64,000 nucleotides of DNA from positions 21,613-85,612 of the forward strand of contig JBBRBO010000006.1 of NCBI GenBank assembly GCA_038205805.1. Reading direction: 5' to 3'. Shown piece after piece: positions 17,170 through 26,123 of the stretch. The position numbers and the translations under genes are program-made. Below the pieces are notes generated by a model. It did no database searches. It was not told the origin of the DNA and saw nothing but the letters and a program-made list of their open reading frames with translations. How positions within the stretch are numbered: the stretch's first letter is position 1; every line of letters starts with the position of its first letter. The stretch is from JBBSBY01 sp038205805. Lineage in GTDB: Bacteria > Desulfobacterota > Desulfomonilia > Desulfomonilales > Desulfomonilaceae.

Positions 17170-17676
17170 TCACCCCACTTCGCACACTCCCACCTTGGAC
17201 CGTTCTTCAGAAGACAAAGTTCCGAGCAATTCAGCAACGCTTCGGCGAAGACCTGGGTGCATCGCGTGAGGCGCTATTTCCGCCAGCGGAACGAGCACAA
17301 ACGCGCGAGACGCCATCCTCGGATGCGGAATGTGAAGATCAGGTTCATCTATGATTGCGTCCCCGTACAGGAGCAAGTCCAGATCCACGGCTCGTGATAG
17401 ATCGCTTGAGTGGTCTTTGGCCTTACCGAGCGCCTGCTCGATCCTACGCATTGCGGAAATAAGCTCGTGAGGATCGAGATCGGTTCTCACTCGAACCACT
17501 GCATTGAGGAAGAGAGGCCCTCCGTCGCTGAGACCTACGGGCTGCGTTTCATAGAGCGAGGATACCGCCGACACCGTAACGTCGTCTAAGGCTGAAAGCG
17601 CTTCCACCGCCTGACGAAACATGCGTGAGCGGTCTCCCAGGTTTGCTCCAAAGGCTATGTACGCTTCAACCGCCAT
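17170..17676 (-). CDS. folK: 2-amino-4-hydroxy-6-hydroxymethyldihydropteridine pyrophosphokinase
   Basis: HPPK of folate synthesis, transferring pyrophosphate from ATP to the pterin. Motifs: 'AYIAFGANLGDR' (N-terminus), 'SSLYETQPVG', 'FLNAVVRVRTDLDP', 'RAVDLDLLLYGD' (metal-binding D-x-D; the family usually has RTIDLDIL), 'LHIPHPRMASRAFVLVPLAEIAP'. The start at 17676 gives MAVEAYIAFG. An ATG nine codons upstream (17703) is possible, but the conserved domain begins at the later one. It is the last gene of the lysine cluster, 49 bp after the FAH-family gene. Confidence 0.94.
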   Translation of the reverse strand: MAVEAYIAFGANLGDRSRMFRQAVEALSALDDVTVSAVSSLYETQPVGLSDGGPLFLNAVVRVRTDLDPHELISAMRRIEQALGKAKDHSSDLSRAVDLDLLLYGDAIIDEPDLHIPHPRMASRAFVLVPLAEIAPHAMHPGLRRSVAELLGTLSSEERSKVGVCEVG

Positions 17677-17725
17677 TCGTTGTGAACCTATCCTACGAAG
17701 CATTCAAAACATTCGCCGGCCGCGG

Positions 17726-18469
17726 TCAACCCGCCTTGACGGGGTTCACCAGCGAGCCTATTCCCTCGATGCGCACTTCCACGCTGTCCCCAGCCTTCAT
17801 CGCCCCTATTCCCGAAGTAGTGCCGGTCGCTATCACGTCTCCCGGATAGAGCGTCATGACGTGCGAAATAAACTCCACCAATGTGTTCACCGAAAAAATA
17901 AGGTTCGAGGTGGATGATTTCTGTTTTACGTCGCCGTTTAAAAGCAATTCTATGCTCAGGTTGTCGGGCTGAAGCTCCGTTTCAATCCATGGGCCGATTG
18001 GGCAGAAGGTGTCGAAGCCCTTTGCTCGCGTCCATTGCTTGTCCTTGGCTTGCAGATCCCGCGCAGTGACGTCGTTCAGACAGGTGTAGCCCAAGATGTG
18101 TTCGGGAGCCTGCTCTGCGGAAATCTTTGTCGTCACACGAGCTATCACCACCGCAAGCTCGGCTTCGTAGTCCACTCGGGCGCTCTGAGGCGGCAAGAAT
18201 ATCGGAGCGTTCGGACCGATCACCGACGAGCCGGGTTTGAGAAAAAGCAAAGGTTCTTCCGGCACGGGATGTCCCATCTCTTCGGCATGGTCATGGTAAT
18301 TCAAACCGACTGCGACCACCTTCGAGGGGACACAAGGAGCGAACAACACCACTTTTTTGAGTGTAAGCGCTCGAGGTAGGGGTCGGCGTTCGTCGAGCGT
18401 GGTAATAAAGTCGCCTTCGATTTTCCCGACGTAGATCTGATCTTGGTAATGGAAACGCACTATTTTCAT
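17726..18469 (-). CDS. Fumarylacetoacetate hydrolase family protein
   Basis: A 247-residue FAH-fold enzyme (acylpyruvase/FAHD1 or 2-hydroxyhepta-2,4-diene-1,7-dioate isomerase group). The N-terminal small domain is followed by the core: 'VVAVGLNYHDHAEEMG', 'PLLFLKPGSSVIGP', the metal-binding 'VDYEAELAVVI', 'GYTCLNDVTARDLQ', 'WTRAKGFDTFCPIGPWI' and 'TLYPGDVIATGTTSGIG'. The metal ligands E..E..D are present. Substrate cannot be assigned; acylpyruvates or oxaloacetate-like ketoacids are likely for this size. It overlaps dapB by 4 bp (ATGA), a coupling seen in several deltaproteobacteria (from memory). Confidence 0.9.
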   Translation of the reverse strand: MKIVRFHYQDQIYVGKIEGDFITTLDERRPLPRALTLKKVVLFAPCVPSKVVAVGLNYHDHAEEMGHPVPEEPLLFLKPGSSVIGPNAPIFLPPQSARVDYEAELAVVIARVTTKISAEQAPEHILGYTCLNDVTARDLQAKDKQWTRAKGFDTFCPIGPWIETELQPDNLSIELLLNGDVKQKSSTSNLIFSVNTLVEFISHVMTLYPGDVIATGTTSGIGAMKAGDSVEVRIEGIGSLVNPVKAG

Positions 18470-19272
18470 ATCTTGTTCAACCCCAGCACGTCCTGCATAT
18501 CATAGAGCCCTTTCGGTTTATCAAGCAACCAGGACGCCGCCTGAATAGCGCCGGAAGCGAAGGCGTCACGGCTGTGCGCCCTATGGGTCAACTCGATGCG
18601 CTCACCATTGGTTATGAACATGACCGTGTGATCACCCACGATGTCGCCGCCTCTTAGGGCCATGACGCCGATCTCCTTGGGGGTGCGCTCTCCGACCATA
18701 CCTTTGCGGCCGTACACGCCCACGTGCTCCAGTTCGCGTCTCAGGGCCTTAGCGATCACTTGCGCAAGTTTGTCCGCAGTGCCGCTTGGGGAATCTTTCT
18801 TCATCTTGTGGTGAGCTTCCACAATCTCGACGTCATAATCATCGCCGAGCGCCGTGGCCACCGTTTCGGCGATGCGCAGGAGCAGGTTGACTCCGCGACT
18901 CATGTTCGGCGCCACCAGACATCTCGTGGTAGGACCGATCTTGTTCAGCACGGCCCGCTGCTCCTCGGAAAATCCGGTGGTTCCCACAACGATGGCCTTG
19001 TTTGCGGCGGCCGCAGCCGCAATGTGCTCGAGCGACGCTGCGGGTGACGAAAAGTCGATGAGGCAGTCGCAATCCCCAAGAACGCCCTTCATGTCATCGG
19101 TGATTGGGACGTTAAGCTTGCTGATGCCCGCGTTTTCCCCTGCGTCACGCCCCAGCGCAGGGTTGTGCGCATTCTCAAGCGCCCCCGTAATCTCTATATC
19201 GGGGTTTTCCGCCGCAAGGGCCAATATTCGTTTTCCCATGCGGCCGGCTGCGCCGCTCACTGCGATTTTCAT
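18466..19272 (-). CDS. dapB: 4-hydroxy-tetrahydrodipicolinate reductase
   Basis: Second step of the diaminopimelate/lysine branch, NAD(P)H-dependent. The 268 residues show the nucleotide-binding 'KIAVSGAAGRMGKRI', 'DCLIDFSSPAASL', 'VVGTTGFSEEQ', 'VAPNMSRGVNLLL' and the catalytic 'EAHHKMKKDSPSGTA' (His-His and Lys). 'GERTPKEIGVMALRGGDIVGDHTV' completes the substrate site. It lies 15 bp downstream of dapA and overlaps the FAH gene. Confidence 0.97.
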   Translation of the reverse strand: MKIAVSGAAGRMGKRILALAAENPDIEITGALENAHNPALGRDAGENAGISKLNVPITDDMKGVLGDCDCLIDFSSPAASLEHIAAAAAANKAIVVGTTGFSEEQRAVLNKIGPTTRCLVAPNMSRGVNLLLRIAETVATALGDDYDVEIVEAHHKMKKDSPSGTADKLAQVIAKALRRELEHVGVYGRKGMVGERTPKEIGVMALRGGDIVGDHTVMFITNGERIELTHRAHSRDAFASGAIQAASWLLDKPKGLYDMQDVLGLNKI

Positions 19273-19287
19273 ATTTTCTTCTCCGGC

Positions 19288-20160
19288 TTAGAGCAGGTTA
19301 TATTTTTCGACCACGGCTTTGAGTTTCTCCACATTGGGAGCGGCTAAGGAGCACAAGGGCAACCGATACTCAGGGGTGATCTTGCCCATCATACCGAGAA
19401 CCGCCTTCACGGGGATGGGGTTGGTTTCGATGAACATGGCCTGACAAAGCTCAAATACCTCGAAATGGAGCGCACGAGCCTTTTCCACATCACCGGCAAG
19501 CATCGCCTTGGTGAGCGCCGACATTTTGTCGGGGATAATGTTCGAGACGACGGAGATTACTCCACGTCCACCGAGCGCCATGAGCGGAAACGTCATCTGG
19601 TCATCACCGGATAAGACATCGAACTCCGGCCCGCACCGGCGGACCACTTCGCTCATCTGGAGAATAGAACCCGAGGCCTCTTTCACGCCTACGATGTTCG
19701 GAATCTGCGCAAGCCGCTCCATGGTGGCGGTCTCGATGTTCACAGCGGTTCGACCTTGGATATTATAGATGATAATGGGAATATCAACCGCCTCGGCGAC
19801 CGCTTCGTAATGCCTGTACAAGCCTTCTTGCGTGGGTTTGTTGTAATAGGGCGCCACCATGAGAGCCGCGTCCGCACCCGAGGCCTTGGCGTGCTTGGTT
19901 AATGAGATGGCTTCTTCCGTGCTGTTGGAGCCGGTGCCTGCGATGACCTTCACCTGCCCCGCCAGTTCCTTTACGGTCAGCTCTACGACCCTGTTGTGCT
20001 CGTCGTGATCGAGGGTAGGAGATTCGCCGGTGGTCCCGCATGGGACAATGCCGGACACCCCACCGTCTACTCCGAAGCGCAGCAGTCGCTTAAATGCTTC
20101 TTCATCGACTTTGCCGTCTTTGAAAGGGGTTACGATTGCGGTGAAGGCGCCTGAAAACAT
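19288..20160 (-). CDS. dapA: 4-hydroxy-tetrahydrodipicolinate synthase
   Basis: Condenses pyruvate with aspartate semialdehyde, the entry to DAP/lysine. The 290 residues match the E. coli length. 'GTTGESPTLDHDEH' (about 42), Tyr132 in 'IYNIQGRTAVN' and Schiff-base Lys160 in 'NIVGVKEASG' are in place. The usual YN-V-P-G/S-RT loop reads Y-N-I-Q-G-R-T here, so Pro is replaced by Gln. The catalytic Tyr and Arg are unchanged, so activity is expected. It lies 11 bp after lysA. Confidence 0.96.
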   Translation of the reverse strand: MFSGAFTAIVTPFKDGKVDEEAFKRLLRFGVDGGVSGIVPCGTTGESPTLDHDEHNRVVELTVKELAGQVKVIAGTGSNSTEEAISLTKHAKASGADAALMVAPYYNKPTQEGLYRHYEAVAEAVDIPIIIYNIQGRTAVNIETATMERLAQIPNIVGVKEASGSILQMSEVVRRCGPEFDVLSGDDQMTFPLMALGGRGVISVVSNIIPDKMSALTKAMLAGDVEKARALHFEVFELCQAMFIETNPIPVKAVLGMMGKITPEYRLPLCSLAAPNVEKLKAVVEKYNLL

Positions 20161-20171
20161 GGTCCGCTCCT

Positions 20172-21443
20172 TTAGCTTGTCGGCAGCATGTATGCCGGGA
20201 TGGTTTCTCCGTTCACAAGGTCTTCGTATGTTTCGCGTCGGCGTACGACGTGGTATTCGGCGCCGTCCACGAGGATTTCGGCCGGCCGAACACGGGAATT
20301 GTAATTCGACGACATGGTAAATCCATACGCGCCGGCGCTCATAATGGCCAACAAGTCACCGGATTCGACGCACTCCATCTTGCGATCCTGGGCTATAAAG
20401 TCACCGGATTCGCAGATGGGGCCGACCAAATCCGCTACGATCATGGGACCGGGTCGATCGGCCTTCGCTACCTTCAGAATCGCATGATACGACTTATAGA
20501 GACTCGGGCGTATGAGGTCATTCATTGCGGCGTCGATGATGATGAAGCACTTCTCCGACGTAGGTTTTTGGTAAATCACTCGAGTGACGAGCACACCTGC
20601 GTTGCCAACGAGCACCCGTCCCGGTTCCAGTATCAGCTTCACGTTCAGGTCCGCAACCTTTGTGCACACGGCCGCGCCGTACTCCGCAGGAGCAGGGGGT
20701 TCTTCGTTGCTGTAAGGGATTCCCAGGCCGCCGCCGATGTCCAAGTACTGGATGTTCACGCCCTCGGAGCGCAGTGTCTTGATGATGTCGATCATTCGGT
20801 CTACGGCATCGAGGAACGGCGACAACTCGGTCAGTTGGCTGCCGATGTGGCAATCAACTCCGATGGGGTCCACACCCGGTAGATCCTTGGCCATGCGGTA
20901 GATGCGCAGAGAGCGCTCGACGTCGATACCGAACTTGTTCTTCTTCAGACCTGTGGAAATGTACGGATGCGTGCCCGCGTCGACGTTGGGATTCACCCTG
21001 AGGGACATGCGAGCGACCTTGCCCTTGGCCTGCGCCCGCTCATTGAGGAGAAGCAGTTCCTCTTCGGACTCTACATTGAACATGAGGATGTTTGCGTCTA
21101 AGGCTTGGTCCATTTCGGAGGCTTTCTTGCCCACCCCGGAATAGACAATCTTACCGGGATCAACTCCGGCCTTCAGCGCTCGAAACAGCTCGCCGCCCGA
21201 CACGATGTCCATACCCGCGCCCATGTTCGCCAACAGCCGCAAAACAGCTATATTAGAACATGCCTTCATGGAGAAGCAAATCAGGTGGTCGAGCTGCGTA
21301 AAAGACCGCTGAAAGGCCTTATAATGGCGTTCCACTGTGGCTCGGCTGTAAACGTACGCCGGCGTGTCCACTGCTGCGGCCACACGCTTGAGCGAAACCT
21401 GTTCACAATGAAGTTCGTTGTTCATATAAGTGAAATGATGCAT
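20172..21443 (-). CDS. lysA: Diaminopimelate decarboxylase
   Basis: PLP enzyme converting meso-DAP to lysine, 423 residues (alanine-racemase-like barrel plus beta domain). The PLP lysine is K60 in 'LICFSMKACSN' (family: YAvKAN). 'DIVSGGELFRALKAGV', 'VDCHIGSQLTEL', 'LDIGGGLGIPY', 'LEPGRVLVGNAGVLVT' and 'GPICESGDFIAQDR' follow in order. A Met at residue 7 is an alternative start. It is 12 bp downstream of the lipoprotein gene in the same transcription unit. Confidence 0.97.
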   Translation of the reverse strand: MHHFTYMNNELHCEQVSLKRVAAAVDTPAYVYSRATVERHYKAFQRSFTQLDHLICFSMKACSNIAVLRLLANMGAGMDIVSGGELFRALKAGVDPGKIVYSGVGKKASEMDQALDANILMFNVESEEELLLLNERAQAKGKVARMSLRVNPNVDAGTHPYISTGLKKNKFGIDVERSLRIYRMAKDLPGVDPIGVDCHIGSQLTELSPFLDAVDRMIDIIKTLRSEGVNIQYLDIGGGLGIPYSNEEPPAPAEYGAAVCTKVADLNVKLILEPGRVLVGNAGVLVTRVIYQKPTSEKCFIIIDAAMNDLIRPSLYKSYHAILKVAKADRPGPMIVADLVGPICESGDFIAQDRKMECVESGDLLAIMSAGAYGFTMSSNYNSRVRPAEILVDGAEYHVVRRRETYEDLVNGETIPAYMLPTS

Positions 21444-21455
21444 GGCCTGAATCCC

Positions 21456-22502
21456 TTATCTTCTGTATTGCACGGTGACCACGGCTGATCTCGCCGTCTC
21501 TTCGCCGGCGTTTCCTTCCCGGAACGCGGTCACACCGTATTTATACGTCTTATTCCGCCGTACATGATGATCGACAAAAGACGGCGTAGTCAAGGGCTCC
21601 GAGTTAATTTTCGTATAGATACGTCCCGATTCGGACCGATAGACGTTGAAACGCAGGTCCTCGCCTTCGGTTCCACCCGTTTCCCACGTGAGATGTATTC
21701 CGTTGCGCTGAGGATCAGCAGACAAATCAGTGGGAGCGGACAATTTCACCTCAGCGGAAGGAACCGCCGCCGGGGTCGCCTTGGACTCCACGGGAACATT
21801 CCCGTTCAATCGGAAGGACCGCACCGCATAGTGATACGTCTTGTCCTTATCCGGGGTCTTATCCGTGTACGATGTCTCGTAGCCCCTTACGCCCGCCAGA
21901 AGCTTCATGACGCCAGGTTTGTCCGACAAGCCTCGGTACACTCGATAGCCCCTGATGTCGGGCTCGGGGGTTGCCGGCCGCCACAAGACCTCGACTACCC
22001 CGGACGGACGCTTCTCGACGCGCAGATCCACGGGCGCCGCCGGAGCGTTTTCCAGGGAAACGCTCACATCGGGTCCGGCCTTTCCTTCCGTTCCCTGGAG
22101 ATTGTACGTGACCACCGAGTAGGTGTAAACATTCCCCGGACTCACATCCTTATCCGTATAAATTACCTCTTCTTTGGTGACCTGAGCATCAACGGGCCGC
22201 TGAAAATCCACATTTGCGTGAAAAGGTTTCTTGTCCCGGCACTCTTCGCATTCCTCGCCGGCCTTGTGCGTGGTTCGGAAAACCTTGAACCCGGAAATAT
22301 CCGCCAGCGTTGAGCCATCCGTGTTGGATCGCGGAATAATCCACTTCAGGACTATTCTGTCGGGATACGCGTTCGGTTCGACGACGGCTATTTCTCCCGG
22401 GATTGTAGCGGTGGCGGGCCGCGGACTCGTCTTGTAACCGCACGCCGTGAGGAGACACGCTACAACGCCGATGCACAGCAGTCTCATGACGCAGGATTGC
22501 AA
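21456..22502 (-). CDS. Lipoprotein with LptM-like N-terminus and three FN3 domains
   Basis: Outer-envelope lipoprotein. A lipobox (LLTAC) is followed by 'GYKTSPRPATATIPG', which resembles the LptM motif (C-G-x-K-G-P-L-Y-x-P) of the small lipoprotein that precedes lysA/dapF in other proteobacteria. Unlike LptM, it continues with three fibronectin type III modules (about 40-145, 150-245, 250-345), shown by repeated 'W..P...I.GY.VYR' and 'TYKYGV.AF' patterns. The TTG at 22502 has GGAG at 5 nt spacing; an ATG five codons later (22487) is the alternative. Position directly before lysA matches the LptM synteny. A link to LPS-transport assembly is inference. Confidence 0.82.
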   Translation of the reverse strand: MQSCVMRLLCIGVVACLLTACGYKTSPRPATATIPGEIAVVEPNAYPDRIVLKWIIPRSNTDGSTLADISGFKVFRTTHKAGEECEECRDKKPFHANVDFQRPVDAQVTKEEVIYTDKDVSPGNVYTYSVVTYNLQGTEGKAGPDVSVSLENAPAAPVDLRVEKRPSGVVEVLWRPATPEPDIRGYRVYRGLSDKPGVMKLLAGVRGYETSYTDKTPDKDKTYHYAVRSFRLNGNVPVESKATPAAVPSAEVKLSAPTDLSADPQRNGIHLTWETGGTEGEDLRFNVYRSESGRIYTKINSEPLTTPSFVDHHVRRNKTYKYGVTAFREGNAGEETARSAVVTVQYRR

Positions 22503-22618
22503 TGAAGCTCCGGTGTAGATTGCGTTACGTGAAGGAGCCGCGCTGAAAGCCGCTCCGGATTACATGAAATGCGTTTCGCCGGGGCGCCCGTCGCCTGCTT
22601 GAGCAAGCGTCGGCGGTG

Positions 22619-23980
22619 TTACGACGGCATTGCGGTTGCCAGCCATTCACGTAGCGCAGCTATCTGCTGAAGAACACCGGCCCGCGCTGTTCCTCCCTCG
22701 TGGTTTCTCGCCTCGACCATGGCCTCGGGTGAAGGTAATCCCTCTCCAGTGCCGCCCTGCCTCACCATCGCGCCGATTCGCTCGTGGGCTTCGCGGAACG
22801 GAGTCCCTTCGCGAGTAAGCTGATCCGCAAGATCCGTAGCGGCTAAGGACGGATCCGCCGCAGCCTCGGCAAGCCGCTCGTGGTTGAGCGCAATACCAGG
22901 AACCAAACCGCCCATGATCCCGAGACATGCCCGAACCGTATCGAGAGCGTCAAAGAGAGGTTCTTTGTCCTCTTGCAAGTCCTTGTTATAGGCCAGAGGT
23001 AAGGACTTCAGCGTCGTGAGGATACCCATGAGATCGCCGTACACCCGGCCCGTCTTGCCGCGGACCAGCTCGCAGGCGTCGGGGTTTTTCTTCTGGGGCA
23101 TGATACTGGAACCGGAACAAAATGCGTCCGGGAGCGTGCAAAACCCGAACTCCGTCGATGACCATATAATCAGCTCTTCAGCCAACCGCGACAGGTGCGT
23201 CATGGTCAAGGCTGCGTTGAAGATGAATTCTACGACGAAATCGCGGTCCGATACGGCGTCCATGGAATTGGCGCAAACGTGCGCTAGCCCAAGCTCTTGA
23301 GCCGCCATGCGCCGATCCACCGGAAATGTCGAGCCTGCCAGCGCAGCCGAGCCCAAGGGAGACACCGCAATCCGCGGAAGCGCCCCTTGGAACCGCTCCA
23401 GGTCGCGCTTGAACATCTGGCCGTACGCAAGAAAGTGATGGCTGAACCGCACGGGCTGGGCTCGTTGTAAATGGGTATACCCCGGCATAATCACGTCGAT
23501 CTCGCCCTCAGCCTTGTCCACGATGTTTGCGATAAGGGTCACAAGATCCTCGAACACCAACCGCGACCGGTTCACCAAATAGAGACGCAAATCCAACGCC
23601 ACTTGGTCGTTTCGGCTTCGAGCCGTGTGCAATCTGCCCGCAGGAGCGCCGATCTTCTCCTTGAGCGCAGTCTCGACGTTGATATGAACGTCCTCGAGTT
23701 CCTCGGAAAAGGCGAGCTTGCCGCTTTCGATGTCCCCGCGCACGTCCTTGAGGCCGCGAATTATAGCGGCAGCGTCTTCCGCGGGAATAATCCCTTGCGC
23801 CGCCAGCATCGAGGCGTGAGCGATGCTTCCCGCTATGTCCTCCGCATACAGCCTCTTGTCGAAGGACACCGAGGAGTTAAACGCCGCGAAGAGCGGGTCC
23901 ATTCCCGCCTCGAAACGGCCTTTTCTGATTCCCTTAGAGGCCTCAGCAGCCTGAGCCGGCTCTTTTGGTGTTTCCGCCAT
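22619..23980 (-). CDS. argH: Argininosuccinate lyase
   Basis: Last step of arginine synthesis, argininosuccinate to arginine plus fumarate, tetrameric and cytosolic. The 453 residues carry 'SVSFDKRLYAEDIAGSIAHA' near the start, 'HTARSRNDQVALDLRLYL' (about 117), 'GYTHLQRAQPVRFSHH' (catalytic His, about 157), and the fumarase-superfamily signature 'GSSIMPQKKNPDACELVRG' (about 280). Sixteen bp after argG on the same strand. The gap downstream (22503-22618) has no clear terminator. Confidence 0.97.
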   Translation of the reverse strand: MAETPKEPAQAAEASKGIRKGRFEAGMDPLFAAFNSSVSFDKRLYAEDIAGSIAHASMLAAQGIIPAEDAAAIIRGLKDVRGDIESGKLAFSEELEDVHINVETALKEKIGAPAGRLHTARSRNDQVALDLRLYLVNRSRLVFEDLVTLIANIVDKAEGEIDVIMPGYTHLQRAQPVRFSHHFLAYGQMFKRDLERFQGALPRIAVSPLGSAALAGSTFPVDRRMAAQELGLAHVCANSMDAVSDRDFVVEFIFNAALTMTHLSRLAEELIIWSSTEFGFCTLPDAFCSGSSIMPQKKNPDACELVRGKTGRVYGDLMGILTTLKSLPLAYNKDLQEDKEPLFDALDTVRACLGIMGGLVPGIALNHERLAEAAADPSLAATDLADQLTREGTPFREAHERIGAMVRQGGTGEGLPSPEAMVEARNHEGGTARAGVLQQIAALREWLATAMPS

Positions 23981-23995
23981 GAATCGAACCTCCGG

Positions 23996-25207
23996 CTACT
24001 TACGGGTTGCGATCATTTGACGGATACGGAGCCGCAGGGCGTTCAGCTTGATGAAACCGTCCGCATCGGCTTGTGAATAGACCTTATCTTCCTCGAAGGT
24101 CGCGAATCTCGGGTCATACAAAGAATTATCCGATTGACGGCCGGTTATGGTGACGCCGCCTTTATAGAGCTTGACGCGAACCTTACCCGACACGGGCTTG
24201 GCCGCTTCGTCTATTGCCGCCTGAAGCATGTAGCGCTCGGGTGAAAACCAATACCCGTTATATACAAGCGAGGCGTAGCGCGGGACCCACTCGTCCTTGA
24301 GGCGCATGACCTCACGATCCAAGGTGATGGATTCCATGGCTCGCCGCGCCGCATGGATCACCGTGCCGCCGGGGGTCTCATAAACACCCCTGCTCTTCAT
24401 GCCGACGTAGCGGTTTTCGACGAGATCGACTCGCCCGACACCATGCGGACCGGCTACGGTGTTGAGCCGCTCCAACAGCTCCGCCGGACTCAGCCGCTCA
24501 TCATTGAGCGCCACAGGGTCTCCGGCCTCGAAGCTTATCGTCAGCTCTTCCGGCGTATCAGGCGCATCTTGGGGATTTGTCGTGAGTACGAACATCTCCG
24601 CCGGCGGTTCGGCCCAGGGATCCTCGAGAATCCCACCCTCGAAGCTTAGGTGAAGAAGATTGCGATCCATGCTGTAGGGTTTGGCAGCCGTGGAAGTCAC
24701 GGGTATCCCATGATCCTGCGCGTAGGAAATGAGATCAGTGCGGGACTTCATGTTCCAGATACGCCAGGGAGCGATCACCTTTATCATGGGATCCATGGCG
24801 TAATACGTAAGCTCAAAGCGCACCTGGTCATTGCCTTTGCCCGTAGCCCCGTGGCTTACCGCGTCGGCGCCTTCAGAAGCCGCTATTTCCATTTGGGCCT
24901 TCGCGATGCACGGTCGAGCAATGGACGTCCCCAGCAAGTAATACCCCTCGTAGACGGCGTTCGCACGGAACATGGGAAACACATAGTTCTTCGTGAAATC
25001 CTCTCTGAGGTCCACCACCTTGAGCGATTCGGCGCCGGTCGCCTTCGCCTTGGCGTCCAGGTCGTTCAGCTCCTCACCTTGACCCAGATCCGCAGCGTAC
25101 GCCACCACCGGGCATTGGTAAGTATCCACAAGCCAGCGGAGTATCACCGAGGTGTCCAACCCGCCGGAATACGCCAAAATAATCTTTTTCACATCGCCGG
25201 TGTTCAT
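23996..25207 (-). CDS. argG: Argininosuccinate synthase
   Basis: Condenses citrulline and aspartate with ATP. The 403 residues have the P-loop 'ILAYSGGLDTSVILRWL' at residue 10, 'VVAYAADLGQGEEL', 'YYLLGTSIARPCIAK', 'SHGATGKGNDQVRFEL' and 'VIAPWRIWNMKSRTDLI', all typical of ArgG. It is 14 bp after argF, within the arg run argD-argF-argG-argH. Confidence 0.98.
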   Translation of the reverse strand: MNTGDVKKIILAYSGGLDTSVILRWLVDTYQCPVVAYAADLGQGEELNDLDAKAKATGAESLKVVDLREDFTKNYVFPMFRANAVYEGYYLLGTSIARPCIAKAQMEIAASEGADAVSHGATGKGNDQVRFELTYYAMDPMIKVIAPWRIWNMKSRTDLISYAQDHGIPVTSTAAKPYSMDRNLLHLSFEGGILEDPWAEPPAEMFVLTTNPQDAPDTPEELTISFEAGDPVALNDERLSPAELLERLNTVAGPHGVGRVDLVENRYVGMKSRGVYETPGGTVIHAARRAMESITLDREVMRLKDEWVPRYASLVYNGYWFSPERYMLQAAIDEAAKPVSGKVRVKLYKGGVTITGRQSDNSLYDPRFATFEEDKVYSQADADGFIKLNALRLRIRQMIATRK

Positions 25208-25221
25208 ATAATCTCCCGAGA

Positions 25222-26121
25222 TTACGGCTTAAGCAGCTCTTCCAGTATCGCCTTTTGTATGTGCAGTCGGTTTTCGGCCTGATCCCATATTAGGGAGTGA
25301 TAGGATTCCATCACCTCATCGGTGATTTCTTCGCCCCTGTGAGCGGGCAGGCAGTGCATGACATACACCGTGGGCGAGGCTGGTTTCAAGAGGTCCGCGC
25401 TCACTTGGAATCCGCAGAAGATTTCCTTACGTGCGCAGGCTTCCTCTTCCTGGCCCATGGACGTCCACACGTCGGTGTTGATGACGTCCGCGTCCTTGAC
25501 CGCCTCGCGCGGATCACGGGTCACCTTCACGAATGTAGGGTCATACTCGACGCCTGGGTCATATCCTTCAGGGCAAGCGAGCGTAAGCTGAAAACCCAGT
25601 ATTTCCGCGGCGGTGATCCACGAGTTTGCCACGTTGTTGCCGTCACCGATCCACGCGGCTCTCATGCTGGTAATGTCCACGCCCTTTTCCTTGAGGGTCA
25701 TGAGATCCCCGAGCACCTGACACGGATGCAGGAAATCCGACAGCCCATTGATGATCGGCGCCGTGGACCACTTGGCGAACTGGGTCAACACGTCATGGCC
25801 GTAGGTACGTATGACGATGGCGTCCAAATACCTCGAGAGCACTCGTGCGGTGTCTTCGATGGGTTCGCCCCTCCCGATCTGGATGTCCCGCCAGTTAAGA
25901 AAGATCGCGTGGCCGCCCAACTGGTGAACACCAACCTCGAATGATACCCGTGTGCGAGTGGACGGCTTCTCGAACATCAAGCCCACAACACGGCCCGCAA
26001 GGGGCTTTTCCGCCCCTATTTGAGGGAATCCGTTCTTCAGCTCTATGGCGCGCTGTACCAACCGGAGCAGTTCCGCTCGAGTGAAGTCTCTCAAATCTAA
26101 AAAATCACGTTTGTTTTGCAT
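25222..26121 (-). CDS. argF: Ornithine carbamoyltransferase
   Basis: Makes citrulline from ornithine and carbamoyl phosphate. Motifs: carbamoyl-phosphate site 'FEKPSTRTRVSFEVG', 'DAIVIRTYGHDVLTQFA', 'HPCQVLGDLMTLKE', 'WIGDGNNVANSW' and ornithine loop 'HCLPAHRGEEI'. The ATG at 26121 gives MQNKRDFLDLRDFT. A TTG two codons upstream (26127) overlaps the argD stop (TTGA) and could be the true start. Confidence 0.97.
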   Translation of the reverse strand: MQNKRDFLDLRDFTRAELLRLVQRAIELKNGFPQIGAEKPLAGRVVGLMFEKPSTRTRVSFEVGVHQLGGHAIFLNWRDIQIGRGEPIEDTARVLSRYLDAIVIRTYGHDVLTQFAKWSTAPIINGLSDFLHPCQVLGDLMTLKEKGVDITSMRAAWIGDGNNVANSWITAAEILGFQLTLACPEGYDPGVEYDPTFVKVTRDPREAVKDADVINTDVWTSMGQEEEACARKEIFCGFQVSADLLKPASPTVYVMHCLPAHRGEEITDEVMESYHSLIWDQAENRLHIQKAILEELLKP

Positions 26122-26123
26122 GC

